NCBI GenBank assembly: GCA_937899725.1
Contig: CALCCA010000098.1
Location: forward strand, 1 to 63,816
Length of the DNA: 63,816 bases
Reading direction: 5' to 3'
DNA from: an uncultured Halomicronema sp.
GTDB taxonomy: Bacteria; Cyanobacteriota; Cyanobacteriia; Phormidesmidales; Phormidesmidaceae
The position numbers were made by a program, and so were the translations under genes. This document shows positions 20,301 through 27,619 of the stretch, piece after piece. How positions within the stretch are numbered: position 1 is the stretch's first letter; each line of letters opens with the position of its first letter. Below the pieces are notes generated by a model. It was not told where the DNA came from. It saw nothing but the letters and a program-made list of their open reading frames with translations, and searched no databases.

Positions 20301-20835
20301 CCTCCGCACCTTCTCGCGCATGGATGAAGCCGAAATCAAGGCCGTCAATATTCATGATGGGCTAGACAGCACGCTGATGATTCTGCAGCATCGTCTCAAA
20401 GCGGATGGCGGTCGTCCCCAAATTACCCTGACCCGACGCTACGACGATTTACCTCTAGTGGAATGCTATGCCGGCAAGCTCAACCAAGTATTTATGAACT
20501 TGATTAGCAATGCGATTGATGCGATCGAAGAGCAGATCGCTGCTGACAATCAAGGGCCGCTGCCAACCATCAGCATTACGACCGAGGCGCTGTCACCGGA
20601 GCAGATTCGCATCAGCATTAGTGACACCGGCTCAGGCATGACTGCAGCCAAACGCCAGCGCATTTTTGAACCCTTTTATACGACGAAACCAATTGGCAAA
20701 GGAACGGGCATTGGTCTTTCGATCAGCTATCAAATCGTGACCGAGCATCATCACGGCACGTTAGAGTGTGAATCGCAAGCCGGGCAGGGCACCACCTTTC
20801 ACGTTACGATTCCGGTGCAGCAGGGCACCACCTAA
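17305..20835 (+). CDS. PAS5-GAF sensor histidine kinase with DXCF-type cyanobacteriochrome GAF
   Basis: Large soluble kinase of 1176 residues. Approximate order: PAS 50-150, PAS 184-302, PAS 322-442, PAS 452-568, PAS 581-699, GAF 712-872, coiled coil, HisKA and HATPase. The H-box is LVAGVAHEINNP (His922). The ATPase shows NLISNAIDAI, ISDTGSGM and FEPFYTTKPIGKGTGIGLS. The GAF has the phytochrome-class signature DIYQTGFDPCH with the canonical bilin cysteine Cys809 followed by His810, and also DNCF (Cys781), the second cysteine of DXCF cyanobacteriochromes, which typically sense blue versus green/teal light. No receiver or DNA-binding domain is attached. Start is uncertain: GTG-like or ATG starts at 17305, 17395 or 17410 only trim the N-terminus. 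Confidence 0.88.
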   Translation: MTCSRAVTAARELAVPLVSALSSALDKSDAMPPDPMRRMIEETTAASSVTSELLCQTLDAMPTAVYIKTREHRLVFVNDACCQLLGRSRRELLTVSEVEILSTAPGQSLSHQDEAVWQGQLATAATEAAILVVPISAAANGPSLTRRTQLAADGQALLCFLEPVVTPPLTASTANPSLWQMPQLQALLANVPAVIYQLCRQPGGQLQFTFVSPGADEIFGVASRAILVNAEQILQLLHPLDRPTFDDSLAASAATLTPWYWEGRYYQPDGKVGWIQTAARPQPLPGGAVVWDGSIMDVTSRKQVAAATIEQAVMAQALADNETRFRTLTAAIPGAIVQLRVHNRDYAIDFVSDRIEAITGLPPALLMADAHAWFEQMHPADYQQLQATINTAVTTVSAWHFEGRLTTRSGETRWWRIDALPGPQAGGDIVFYGVVLDVTDRKTIEEAYQEHDRQLRMALQVSGMGVWTWDMATDQMAWTTEPGTLFEVSAVSFCDTFDAYLQNVHPSDRDLVKAAVSQAVKDGQDYQIEYRLLLGDDTVLWIGERGGVWRNLDGMLLGLMGTVLDITDRMTASAALKESEERNRTLINNIPGAVYRCKADKDWTLIFQSDAIFDVTGYAIDHPIHHEDWRLIHPDDLDRVDHDITAAIAQRQPFEVEYRLLHADGGIRWVLETGQPITDATGTVQLIDGVLTDITRRKQSETRLQDLASREGLINRISTQIRESLELQPILQTTVQAVRQQLATDRVVVYRFCPDWTGEVIVEDVASSWRSTLGEIGTDNCFPGGLAQYYEAGQGRAIDDIYQTGFDPCHLQYLETLQVRANLIVPILLKKQLWGLLIAHECRGPRHWTDSEIELLAALAGQVGLAIGQADLFQQATENATRARQQAADLTATLAELQRTQAKLVQTEKMSSLGQLVAGVAHEINNPVSFIDGNILHAADYAQDLLKLTEQYQVTYPNPPEALAQLIAQVDLEFLAADFPKLLNSMRVGADRIKSIVASLRTFSRMDEAEIKAVNIHDGLDSTLMILQHRLKADGGRPQITLTRRYDDLPLVECYAGKLNQVFMNLISNAIDAIEEQIAADNQGPLPTISITTEALSPEQIRISISDTGSGMTAAKRQRIFEPFYTTKPIGKGTGIGLSISYQIVTEHHHGTLECESQAGQGTTFHVTIPVQQGTT

Positions 20836-21113
20836 CGCGGTCTGGCTCAGTCGTGAGTCGGTCGCTCAGCCAGTCCCAGTCGAGGACTCTCATGACCGTC
20901 GGGTGCGTCATCGCTTGGTTTCGCCATCAGCCCAAAGCTTCGGACATCCCGTCGGGTGGGCAATGTCCACCGGTCATCGATGGCGGCCTGTTTCTTCAAT
21001 TGACTGGATGATGGCTGGCGATATGACGCACCGAGGTTGACCTCAGAGGTGTGATAGCAGGGCTTATCTGACAACGTCGCATCGCCAGCCTTGAACTGGG
21101 GGGGCTTCGTGGG

Positions 21114-21650
21114 TTAACGCGCGGCCCCAGCGGTGGCACTTGCAGCCTGGTCAGCCGCCTGATTTTCTGTGTTAGTCCCTTGCACGATCAAGACAGAACT
21201 TGTCGCATGGTGCATGACGTAATTGCTGACGCTGCCGAGCAGGAACTCGGTGAGGCCTGAGCGGCCACGATTGCCAACCATAATCAGATCGGCATGCCAG
21301 CTCTTGGCGACATCACAAATAATTCGACCGGGATCGCCTGCCGTTTGCGTAAACTCGGCTTTAAGGCCCTGATCGGTTGCTTCCGCGGCAAACGCTTGGA
21401 GTGCTGCGAGCCCCTCTTGCTCGTAAGCAGCCCAGCGTTTTTGATAGGTATCCCAAGCGACGCTGTCGGCGATGGGATAATAGGTATGGTAGGCCCGCAC
21501 GGGCAGCCCTGGACTATTGTCTTCGTAGGCTGAAAGCGCGTGCACGATCATCAAATCGGCTTTTGCTGCCTTTGCCATCTCAATCGCCTTACCGAGCAGA
21601 TAAGTCCGAAAGGGAGAATGATCTAGCGCGACTAGAATCTTGCGATACAT
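21114..21650 (-). CDS. Universal stress protein (UspA family)
   Basis: Single Usp domain of about 178 residues. The N-terminus MYRKILVALDHSPFR carries the family's first strand and Asp. The C-terminal nucleotide-binding pattern is ADLIMVGNRGRSGLTEFLLGSVSNYVMHHATSSVLIV, the G-x2-G-x9-G-S/T motif of ATP-binding Usp proteins. ATG 21650 fits the family; the open frame extends to 21713. The last 20 residues are a low-complexity Ala-rich tail. Role: probable stress or energy-state response. It stands alone. Confidence 0.9.
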   Translation of the reverse strand: MYRKILVALDHSPFRTYLLGKAIEMAKAAKADLMIVHALSAYEDNSPGLPVRAYHTYYPIADSVAWDTYQKRWAAYEQEGLAALQAFAAEATDQGLKAEFTQTAGDPGRIICDVAKSWHADLIMVGNRGRSGLTEFLLGSVSNYVMHHATSSVLIVQGTNTENQAADQAASATAGAAR

Positions 21651-21946
21651 AACAGCCTCCATGAAAATCCACAGCATTGGGGAGAGCCGCAATACCGGGT
21701 GACACTGGCCCATTAGGGGCGCTTTGGTCTGCCGTTGTGTGGGAGATCTGCAGACCGGTAGCTTAAACCAGAGGTATCACTGGCCCGTTCAGAAAAGCAT
21801 GGCTGATCAGCCAAGATGCTTCCTTATCTTGATCTTAAAGGAGGCATCACGGTTTTATGAGAGTGCTTAACATGCGATCGCATCTCTCAACGAAATCATA
21901 ATTGTTGTCTCTCGCGAAGCTTTACCCCATCGGCCATGACTTGAGG

Positions 21947-22423
21947 CTATGGTTTGAGCGCTTCATCTAAAACTTGACGAGCCGTTTCGGCCTGCGAGCG
22001 CGCATCGCGATACTTCAAATTACTCTGAGCAAAGCTCTTGAGCGTTTTGAAGCCGTCTTTCAGCTCAGTTACCTGAGCTTCGGTGATGGGCTCATCGATA
22101 AAGAGCAAATCGATCAATTTTCTGATTTGCAGGGCATCTTCTCGCGAGTCCTGCATTTTCATCTTCAACGTGGCTAAGTGGCTCAAGACTTGCACAGCCT
22201 CGACGACTGCGTCTTCTTGGCTTTTGACATCCGAATTCGTTTCAGGCGTTTTCACTTCAATAAACTGTTGAGGGTCAAATCCGTTAGCCAGATTAGTCGG
22301 CAATTTGCCATCATCCATCAGGTCTACCAGTTGATCCATCGCTTTTTCCCGGGCTTTGCGAGAATCTTTACCGGCCACCGCTAAGATCACCTCTGGACTC
22401 TGAGCCAGCGTATATTGCACCAT
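21947..22423 (-). CDS. Conserved-looking cyanobacterial protein of unknown function
   Basis: About 158 residues from ATG 22423 (MVQYTLAQSPEVILAVAG); the frame opens 20 codons earlier. It is predicted to be soluble and largely helical, rich in Lys, Glu and Asp. Charged helices include KDSRKAREKAMDQLVDLM and MQDSREDALQIRKLIDLL. No catalytic motif or membrane segment is visible. It lies about 245 bp downstream of psb29 on the same strand, so co-transcription is possible. I recall similar proteins only in cyanobacteria and cannot assign a function. Confidence 0.65.
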   Translation of the reverse strand: MVQYTLAQSPEVILAVAGKDSRKAREKAMDQLVDLMDDGKLPTNLANGFDPQQFIEVKTPETNSDVKSQEDAVVEAVQVLSHLATLKMKMQDSREDALQIRKLIDLLFIDEPITEAQVTELKDGFKTLKSFAQSNLKYRDARSQAETARQVLDEALKP

Positions 22424-22667
22424 GGTGGTTGCTCGATAGTTCTTATGAACTATTTTAGGATAAACCACTTTGACGCTCGTCAACGCGGCTGACTGTAAAG
22501 CGTTACATCGGAACCGGCCATTACCTGAGCGATCGCCCGTTGCGCCAGCATGTTTCTATGCTCAATGTGATTAGCCTACCCTGGCCTCGCCAACCCCGAA
22601 ACTAGGATAGACCATAAGTATTAGGAGGCGGTTCCGTACTCGGGTCTGTCCGGTCGATTGATAGTGA

Positions 22668-23462
22668 CTAAGGCTGATCTGTCGGCTCTTCACCTTCGCC
22701 TGCCGGAGTCGGTACGGGAGTTGTCGGTTCACCTTCACTTTCAGGAGTCGCTTCGCCCGCCGCTGGTTTCTCTTCTGGCTGGTCTTTAGCGAGTTTGGCT
22801 TGGGCTCGTTCTTCTCGTTTTTTGCGCTCAGCTTCTAAAACCTCTGCCATGAGGGCCTTCGCCTGCCCCATCTTTTCGAGGTTGCTGCGATAGAGCTCAA
22901 TGTCTTTCTGCAGCTTATCAAAGGAAATCGACAGAGATTCTGCGGCTTCTTTCATAAAGCCCATCACCTGCTCTTTGTCTGCTGCTAAGTCAGGCGCAAT
23001 GTTTTGCACCAGAGTGTAAAAGCCAATGCCAAACGCGCGGCTGTATTTGAAGCGATCGCGCTCGGCCACTCCCTTCAACATGCCCGATAGCCCCTCTGCT
23101 CCGGCAGCGTCTATCTGACCCAGCGTGCTTTTCAGGTCATCTAGCGACACTCCTTCCGCTGCACTCAGAGCCAATTGAGCATCGTTGCGATATTGCTCAG
23201 GGGTAGACTCAACCGCGAGACATAATGCCGTAAAGAGATTGCTAATGTCCTCTTCCGGGCGATAGCCCTCCATGAAGGTGTCATAGGTGGTGACAATTCC
23301 GAGAGCATAAATCGGGTCATAGACAAAACTGTCGCTGACAGAGAGAAGGTGCATCTCCACCATGAGTTCCTCGATTACTCGGCGATAGACCGACGTAACG
23401 GGACGGTTGAAATTTTTATAAAAAGCGCGTTTGGTGTCAGAAACAGTGCGGACGTTGCTCAC
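22668..23462 (-). CDS. thf1: Photosystem II biogenesis protein Psb29 / Thf1
   Basis: Thylakoid formation protein 1 (Psb29), needed for photosystem II repair and stability of FtsH protease complexes. The N-terminal half is the conserved domain: VRTVSDTKRAFYKNFNRPV, YRRVIEELMVEMHLL, FVYDPIYALGIVTTYD and FMEGYRPEEDI. The middle contains RDRFKYSRAFGIGFYTL. A coiled-coil-like stretch (residues 185-225) is followed by a Pro/Glu/Thr-rich tail (PEEKPAAGEATPESEGEP). Length of 264 aa is near normal, the tail being variable. Start ATG 23462 fits the family. It is a core photosynthesis gene and marks the conserved left flank of the polysaccharide locus. Confidence 0.95.
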   Translation of the reverse strand: MSNVRTVSDTKRAFYKNFNRPVTSVYRRVIEELMVEMHLLSVSDSFVYDPIYALGIVTTYDTFMEGYRPEEDISNLFTALCLAVESTPEQYRNDAQLALSAAEGVSLDDLKSTLGQIDAAGAEGLSGMLKGVAERDRFKYSRAFGIGFYTLVQNIAPDLAADKEQVMGFMKEAAESLSISFDKLQKDIELYRSNLEKMGQAKALMAEVLEAERKKREERAQAKLAKDQPEEKPAAGEATPESEGEPTTPVPTPAGEGEEPTDQP

Positions 23463-23875
23463 AGAACTTTGCCGAGAATACAGCTATACCATTCTCACCT
23501 TTAGAAGTCGGTTTGCCAAGTTGAAAAGCAAAGTCGCCGCAATTCTCAGATTGAATTTACGGCGCGATTTTAGAGCCCAGCAGGGTTTGAGGTTGAGGGG
23601 CTGAGACAAAAAACAAGGCCCCTGCCAGCCAGTGGCAGGATGGCAACCTTGAGACATCGTTCTCCGCTTGGCTGGATCGGCTCGCCAATCATTACTCAGG
23701 CTGAGCACGGCTGAAATGAGAGATCTAACGGATTTTAGAGAATCCTTGATTCCACTTTTCGATGCGTCGGCTCAGCTGACGTCTCACTCAAGACGAACGC
23801 ACAGTAAATTCGGCAAAATGAGCTGCGCTAGAGGCTCGACCTTCCTAAACAGACATGGTATTGTCATAAATCCAA
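23463..23875. other. Intergenic region between thf1 and tRNA-Val
   Basis: About 410 bp with no gene. At 23621-23639 CCTGCCA and TGGCAGG form a hairpin; on the minus strand a six-T run lies 7 nt beyond it (23608-23613). The gap makes it a weak terminator candidate that could block read-through into thf1. The promoter of tRNA-Val is presumably in the right part. Confidence 0.45.
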
Positions 23876-23947
23876 GGGCGATTAGCACAGTGGTAGCGCG
23901 CTTCCTTCACACGGAAGAGGTCACTGGTTCGAACCCAGTATCGCCCA
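23876..23947 (+). tRNA. tRNA-Val(CAC)
   Basis: A 72-nt cloverleaf. Acceptor GGGCGAT pairs perfectly with ATCGCCC, discriminator A. D-arm region GCACAGTGGTAGCGC. The anticodon stem CTTCC/GGAAG encloses loop TTCACAC with anticodon CAC (Val). The T-arm is ACTGG-TTCGAAC-CCAGT. CCA is not encoded. A degenerate same-strand copy of the 3' half lies at 57804-57851, on the far side of the polysaccharide locus, which suggests this gene served as an integration site. Confidence 0.95.
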
Positions 23948-24195
23948 TCGGCAGTCTCAAAAGTGGCCACGAGCCCCTTCGTAAGAAGCGCAATTGTAGT
24001 GCCCGTACTAGAGCATTGCTCATGCTGAAACCACGTCCAAGTTGAGAACTATTGGTTTGGAGTGATCGTCCGACCTCTCCTTGGCAAGGGGAAGTGCCAG
24101 CGGCAGTGAGGTTTTGTCAGATGCAAAGCTCCAAGTCTGAATCTGCATGAGGTTGATCTCAAGTCCCGACGGCTAGGAGTTTGCCTCAGAACGGT

Positions 24196-25281
24196 TTAAC
24201 GGCTGCTTGTGGCGCTTGGTTTCGCCGGTTCCTTGGATAGCTCACGGGACTTCTCTTGAGTGCGTGCAATCGCTTGGGATTGTAGGGTGCTGATGATGCG
24301 ATCAATATCCAATGTGGCAGACTCAGATAAAAGATTTTGAGGAATGGCGATCGGAGATGACAGCATCAAGTTGCCAGAGCGAGCCAAAGTCGCCCCTGAA
24401 TTCTGGTGCAGAGCGGTATTGGGCGCTAGGCGACCACGGTTTTGTGAGGCCATATGGGGGGCTTGGGGTGCCACTGAAGGGTTTTCTGGTGATGCGGCAA
24501 CGCTGGGAGAGCCCGGCGCCGTCACTTCGGCAGGACTTTGAGGTGCGGCTTCCAGAGCGATGGGCTCGTCTTGAGTCGTCTCAGGCGTTATGGCGCCACG
24601 GTCTTGTGAGGCGATATGAGGGGCTCTCGGCGCAGCTGAGCTGAACTCTGGTGACTCTGCAACCCTCGGAGAGACCGTCGCCGTGATGGCCGGCGGTGTC
24701 GAAGATAAGACCTGAGGTGCTGACAAATTGTCACTGGGGGATACCTGAGTTGCCGGGGGAGGGGCAGGCAACTCGGACAGTTGCTGTTGCCTGTAAGCTC
24801 CACTGGCAACGTCTGGCTGGTTGGAACTGTAAGTAAAACGAGGTGAGGATAAAAGGCCGTCATGCCTTCTACCCATGGATGGCGGTTGCGCTGTCGCCGG
24901 AATCGCCTGCACCGTTGACGGCGATTCCGGTGTCAAGCTCGGCGTCGCCGAAATCTCTAGGTCAGGAAACTGCGGCTGAAAATCTTTTAGTGTTGGCAGT
25001 TGAGCGGCATCTGCCGCCGCTCCAGACTGAATGGCAGATTGAGCATCCGCGCCATTCAATAACAAGGAACCGATACCGACAGTCAAGGCCAGGGCCCCCA
25101 GACCTTTGCTGCCAGCTTCTAGCAACTGAGGCGAGAGCGATTTAGACGACACAGGCGATTGAAATAAGGGTTTAGACGCCCGGGGGTAGCCCGTAACCAG
25201 ATAAGGATTGGGATAAGCAAGACGGGCAGAAGCCGTTGATCGGTTCACTTTGGGTGAGAAGGATGAGGCAACAGAAGTCAT
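24196..25281 (-). CDS. Pro/Ser/Ala-rich membrane-anchored protein of the polysaccharide locus
   Basis: I do not recognise this 361-residue protein. Residues about 50-75 contain one hydrophobic segment (GLGALALTVGIGSLLL). The remainder is a low-complexity Pro/Ser/Ala/Gln region predicted to be disordered. Internal repeats are visible: SPEFSSAAPRAPHIASQDRG and SPENPSVAPQAPHMASQNRG, with a weaker related stretch earlier. The C-terminus ends in a charged helix. It lies 75 bp downstream of the Wzc-like gene and after the Wza-like gene on the same strand, so it is probably the third gene of an export operon. A cell-wall-spanning or scaffold role is only a guess. Confidence 0.6.
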   Translation of the reverse strand: MTSVASSFSPKVNRSTASARLAYPNPYLVTGYPRASKPLFQSPVSSKSLSPQLLEAGSKGLGALALTVGIGSLLLNGADAQSAIQSGAAADAAQLPTLKDFQPQFPDLEISATPSLTPESPSTVQAIPATAQPPSMGRRHDGLLSSPRFTYSSNQPDVASGAYRQQQLSELPAPPPATQVSPSDNLSAPQVLSSTPPAITATVSPRVAESPEFSSAAPRAPHIASQDRGAITPETTQDEPIALEAAPQSPAEVTAPGSPSVAASPENPSVAPQAPHMASQNRGRLAPNTALHQNSGATLARSGNLMLSSPIAIPQNLLSESATLDIDRIISTLQSQAIARTQEKSRELSKEPAKPSATSSR

Positions 25282-25355
25282 AGGTTTCAGAGTTGAGAAT
25301 TACGGTGAATTGACTTAAATGAAAAACTCTATTTATCCAAACAATTTTAAAGACA

Positions 25356-27578
25356 TTAGGAGTCTTTGGCGAATGCAAACAGATTTTGCTTTGGCAGTAA
25401 CGGAAGTTTAGGAGGAATTTCTTTGGCAATGAAACCAAGCAGCGGCAAATTAGATATCCAGACTTTTTCAAGCGTTTCTTCTAACTTGTAGGACTTGACC
25501 GCACCCAGATGAGAAAGCAATGCTAGACCATTTGTTTCTGCGGCAATTAACCCAGTGTCGACATATTGAGTAAAAGGAGGACAGTTGAAGATGACCAAGT
25601 CAAATTCTGCTTGGGCTTGTTTGATGAGTTTTTTGATTTGATGGGATAACAGCAGCTTAGCTGGGTCGCGGGCCGTTTTGCCAGTCGTGATGACAAACAA
25701 ATTGTGCTCTATGGGCGACCGGTGATAAACCTCTTTTAAGCTAAGGTCTTGGGCCAAAAGATTACTCAATCCCCTGTCGTTAGGTAACCCTAAAGCCTTG
25801 TTTAGATAAGCCCCCTCTAAGTCAGCATCGATCAGCAAGACTCGATGTCCCATTTGCGCTGCCATCCAGGCAAGATAAGTCGCTGTGGTTGAATCAGCTA
25901 ATTCTTCATCGACAGAACTCAACGCTAAAGAGTAAAACGAACCTTCTTCATTCGCTTGCTGGATGTTGATAACCAGCGAGCGGAAAGATTCTCTCAGGTC
26001 AAAAATGTCATCATTTGGCAAAGCGCCGTTACCTGCACTTTTGTCGGCAGATTTTGGCTTGTTTAAGCCTGAGGTGGAGCTAGGAATAACGGGCGGAAAC
26101 AGGGTCAGCAAGTATTTTTCGTCATAGCCTCGCCCCACTGCTTGGTTATAAGGAATCAATCCTAAAATGGGCACTGGTGTAATCCGCTTGATATCTTTGG
26201 GAGAATATAAAACCCCTTTTTGAGCATCGAGCAGAAAGGCTAAACCAGTACCCAGAAGGACTCCCAAAATACCTCCTAGAACCAGGCTATTGGTCAGACT
26301 TTCTGTGGTTGCTGAGAGGGTGGGGGGCGTGACCAGTTCCCAGGGTAGCTCTCGTTGAGCCGCTTCAATCTGTAGTGTTTCTCGGCGCTCTAAAAGTTGA
26401 CCCAGGTTATTATTAGCGATCGCCAAATCCCTCTCTAAATCGGTGAACTGGCGACTCACACTGGCTAAGATGTCGACATCAACATTGAGCGAATTGAGGG
26501 TTGCTTCCAGGGAGGCCTTCTGGGTATTTAACAGCTCAATTTCGGTCAGCAGTTCGCGCTGCACGTTATTCCCCTCACGAGCCAGCAGGTTTAAGAGGTT
26601 ATTGCGTTCCTCAATCAAGACCTGCATGTCCTCGTTTGTATCTAAAAATAGGGTCGAAGCTGCTGCGATTTGGCTATCCAAATCCAGTAAATTAGAAATT
26701 AAAGCTTGATAGCGACCACTATCACTTAGCGCCGGTGAAACTGAGGTGTCTTGAGGCTGCTGGGCTAGTTCCTGCCGCAGATCGTCGTACAAATTGACTC
26801 GTTGTTCGAGTTCGACCAGCAGCGCTAGATATTGACTATCAAAATTGTTGATCTGCTCATTCAACTGTCCTCCCCGCGCTTCCGGGGTGATCAAATTATT
26901 GTCTTGGCGGAGGACTTCCAATTCCGCTTCCAGGGTTTCCACCCCCTGCTGCACGTCCGGCAACTTTTCATTGAGAAAATCCAGCCCCTGACTGATATCT
27001 CTCTGGCGGGAGGCCAGACCATAGTCTAAGAAAGTTTTAGAGATTAATTCCGCCAGGTAGCGGGTCTCTTCACGGGATGCGCCCTGCACTGCGGCATTGA
27101 CAATCCTGGAATCTTCAGTCGTCCCTAGATTCAAGCGCCCTCGAATCGAGGAGTAGCAACGCCGTTGGTGTTCTTCCTCAGAAATCTCGGGGTTCGACGA
27201 AGCGGGAGTGCAGTCCGCAACCTCCTCTTCCATCGACTTATCCACAACCGACTGTAGCACTCCCGGCCCAGTGAGAATGCGAGCCTGGTCTTCCAGCGAT
27301 AAAGAAGTTTGCTTTTGGCTGGGTGTGGTTTCTGTGATCGACGTTTGGATGACCTCGGTTTCCGCACTGAGGGGCTGAATCAAAATCTCAAACCTGGCGG
27401 TATAGGTAGGCGGGCTGAAATAGGCTCTCGCCCCTGCCGCTCCGGCACAGGCGGTGGTGACAGCGGCAATCAGCCCGATATGCCGCTTCAGGGTAGATAA
27501 AATGCCGCCTAAATCGATACCTCCTTCTAGGTTGGCATTTGCCGGTTGATTAGGATTAGTGGCGATAGAAGACTGCAT
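25356..27578 (-). CDS. Wzz/BY-kinase-like polysaccharide co-polymerase with degenerate ATP site
   Basis: Inner-membrane chain-length/export regulator of the Wzc/GumC class. Residues 33-55 form TM1, followed by a large coiled-coil periplasmic region and a second TM near residues 435-455 (LVLGGILGVLLGTGLAFLL). A cytosolic BY-kinase-like domain follows. Walker A' is present (VLLIDADLEGAYL), as is a Walker-B-like strand (FDLVIFNCPPF). The expected Walker A (G-x4-GK-S/T) reads SSVDEELADSTTAT and has no lysine, and no C-terminal tyrosine cluster is seen. It probably scaffolds the export channel without kinase activity. The frame opens at GTG 27593; ATG 27578 has AGGAG upstream. It forms an operon with the Wza-like gene (about 40 bp gap). 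Confidence 0.87.
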   Translation of the reverse strand: MQSSIATNPNQPANANLEGGIDLGGILSTLKRHIGLIAAVTTACAGAAGARAYFSPPTYTARFEILIQPLSAETEVIQTSITETTPSQKQTSLSLEDQARILTGPGVLQSVVDKSMEEEVADCTPASSNPEISEEEHQRRCYSSIRGRLNLGTTEDSRIVNAAVQGASREETRYLAELISKTFLDYGLASRQRDISQGLDFLNEKLPDVQQGVETLEAELEVLRQDNNLITPEARGGQLNEQINNFDSQYLALLVELEQRVNLYDDLRQELAQQPQDTSVSPALSDSGRYQALISNLLDLDSQIAAASTLFLDTNEDMQVLIEERNNLLNLLAREGNNVQRELLTEIELLNTQKASLEATLNSLNVDVDILASVSRQFTDLERDLAIANNNLGQLLERRETLQIEAAQRELPWELVTPPTLSATTESLTNSLVLGGILGVLLGTGLAFLLDAQKGVLYSPKDIKRITPVPILGLIPYNQAVGRGYDEKYLLTLFPPVIPSSTSGLNKPKSADKSAGNGALPNDDIFDLRESFRSLVINIQQANEEGSFYSLALSSVDEELADSTTATYLAWMAAQMGHRVLLIDADLEGAYLNKALGLPNDRGLSNLLAQDLSLKEVYHRSPIEHNLFVITTGKTARDPAKLLLSHQIKKLIKQAQAEFDLVIFNCPPFTQYVDTGLIAAETNGLALLSHLGAVKSYKLEETLEKVWISNLPLLGFIAKEIPPKLPLLPKQNLFAFAKDS

Positions 27579-27619
27579 CAGCTTGGCTGTCACTCCTGAA
27601 TTTTCGAAATGAAGATGAG

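Noticed and set aside
14020-20835. A classical two-component pair formed by the histidine kinase and the receiver-phosphatase
   Set aside because: The receiver lacks the acceptor Asp and Lys, and the genes are separated by opposing and unrelated genes.
23605-23641. Minus-strand Rho-independent terminator
   Set aside because: The hairpin is sound but the T-run is 7 nt away; reported only within the intergenic note.
23668-24045. 125-codon frame spanning the tRNA-Val gene
   Set aside because: The middle is a translated tRNA (TEEVTGSNPVSPI), a known artefact; no gene.
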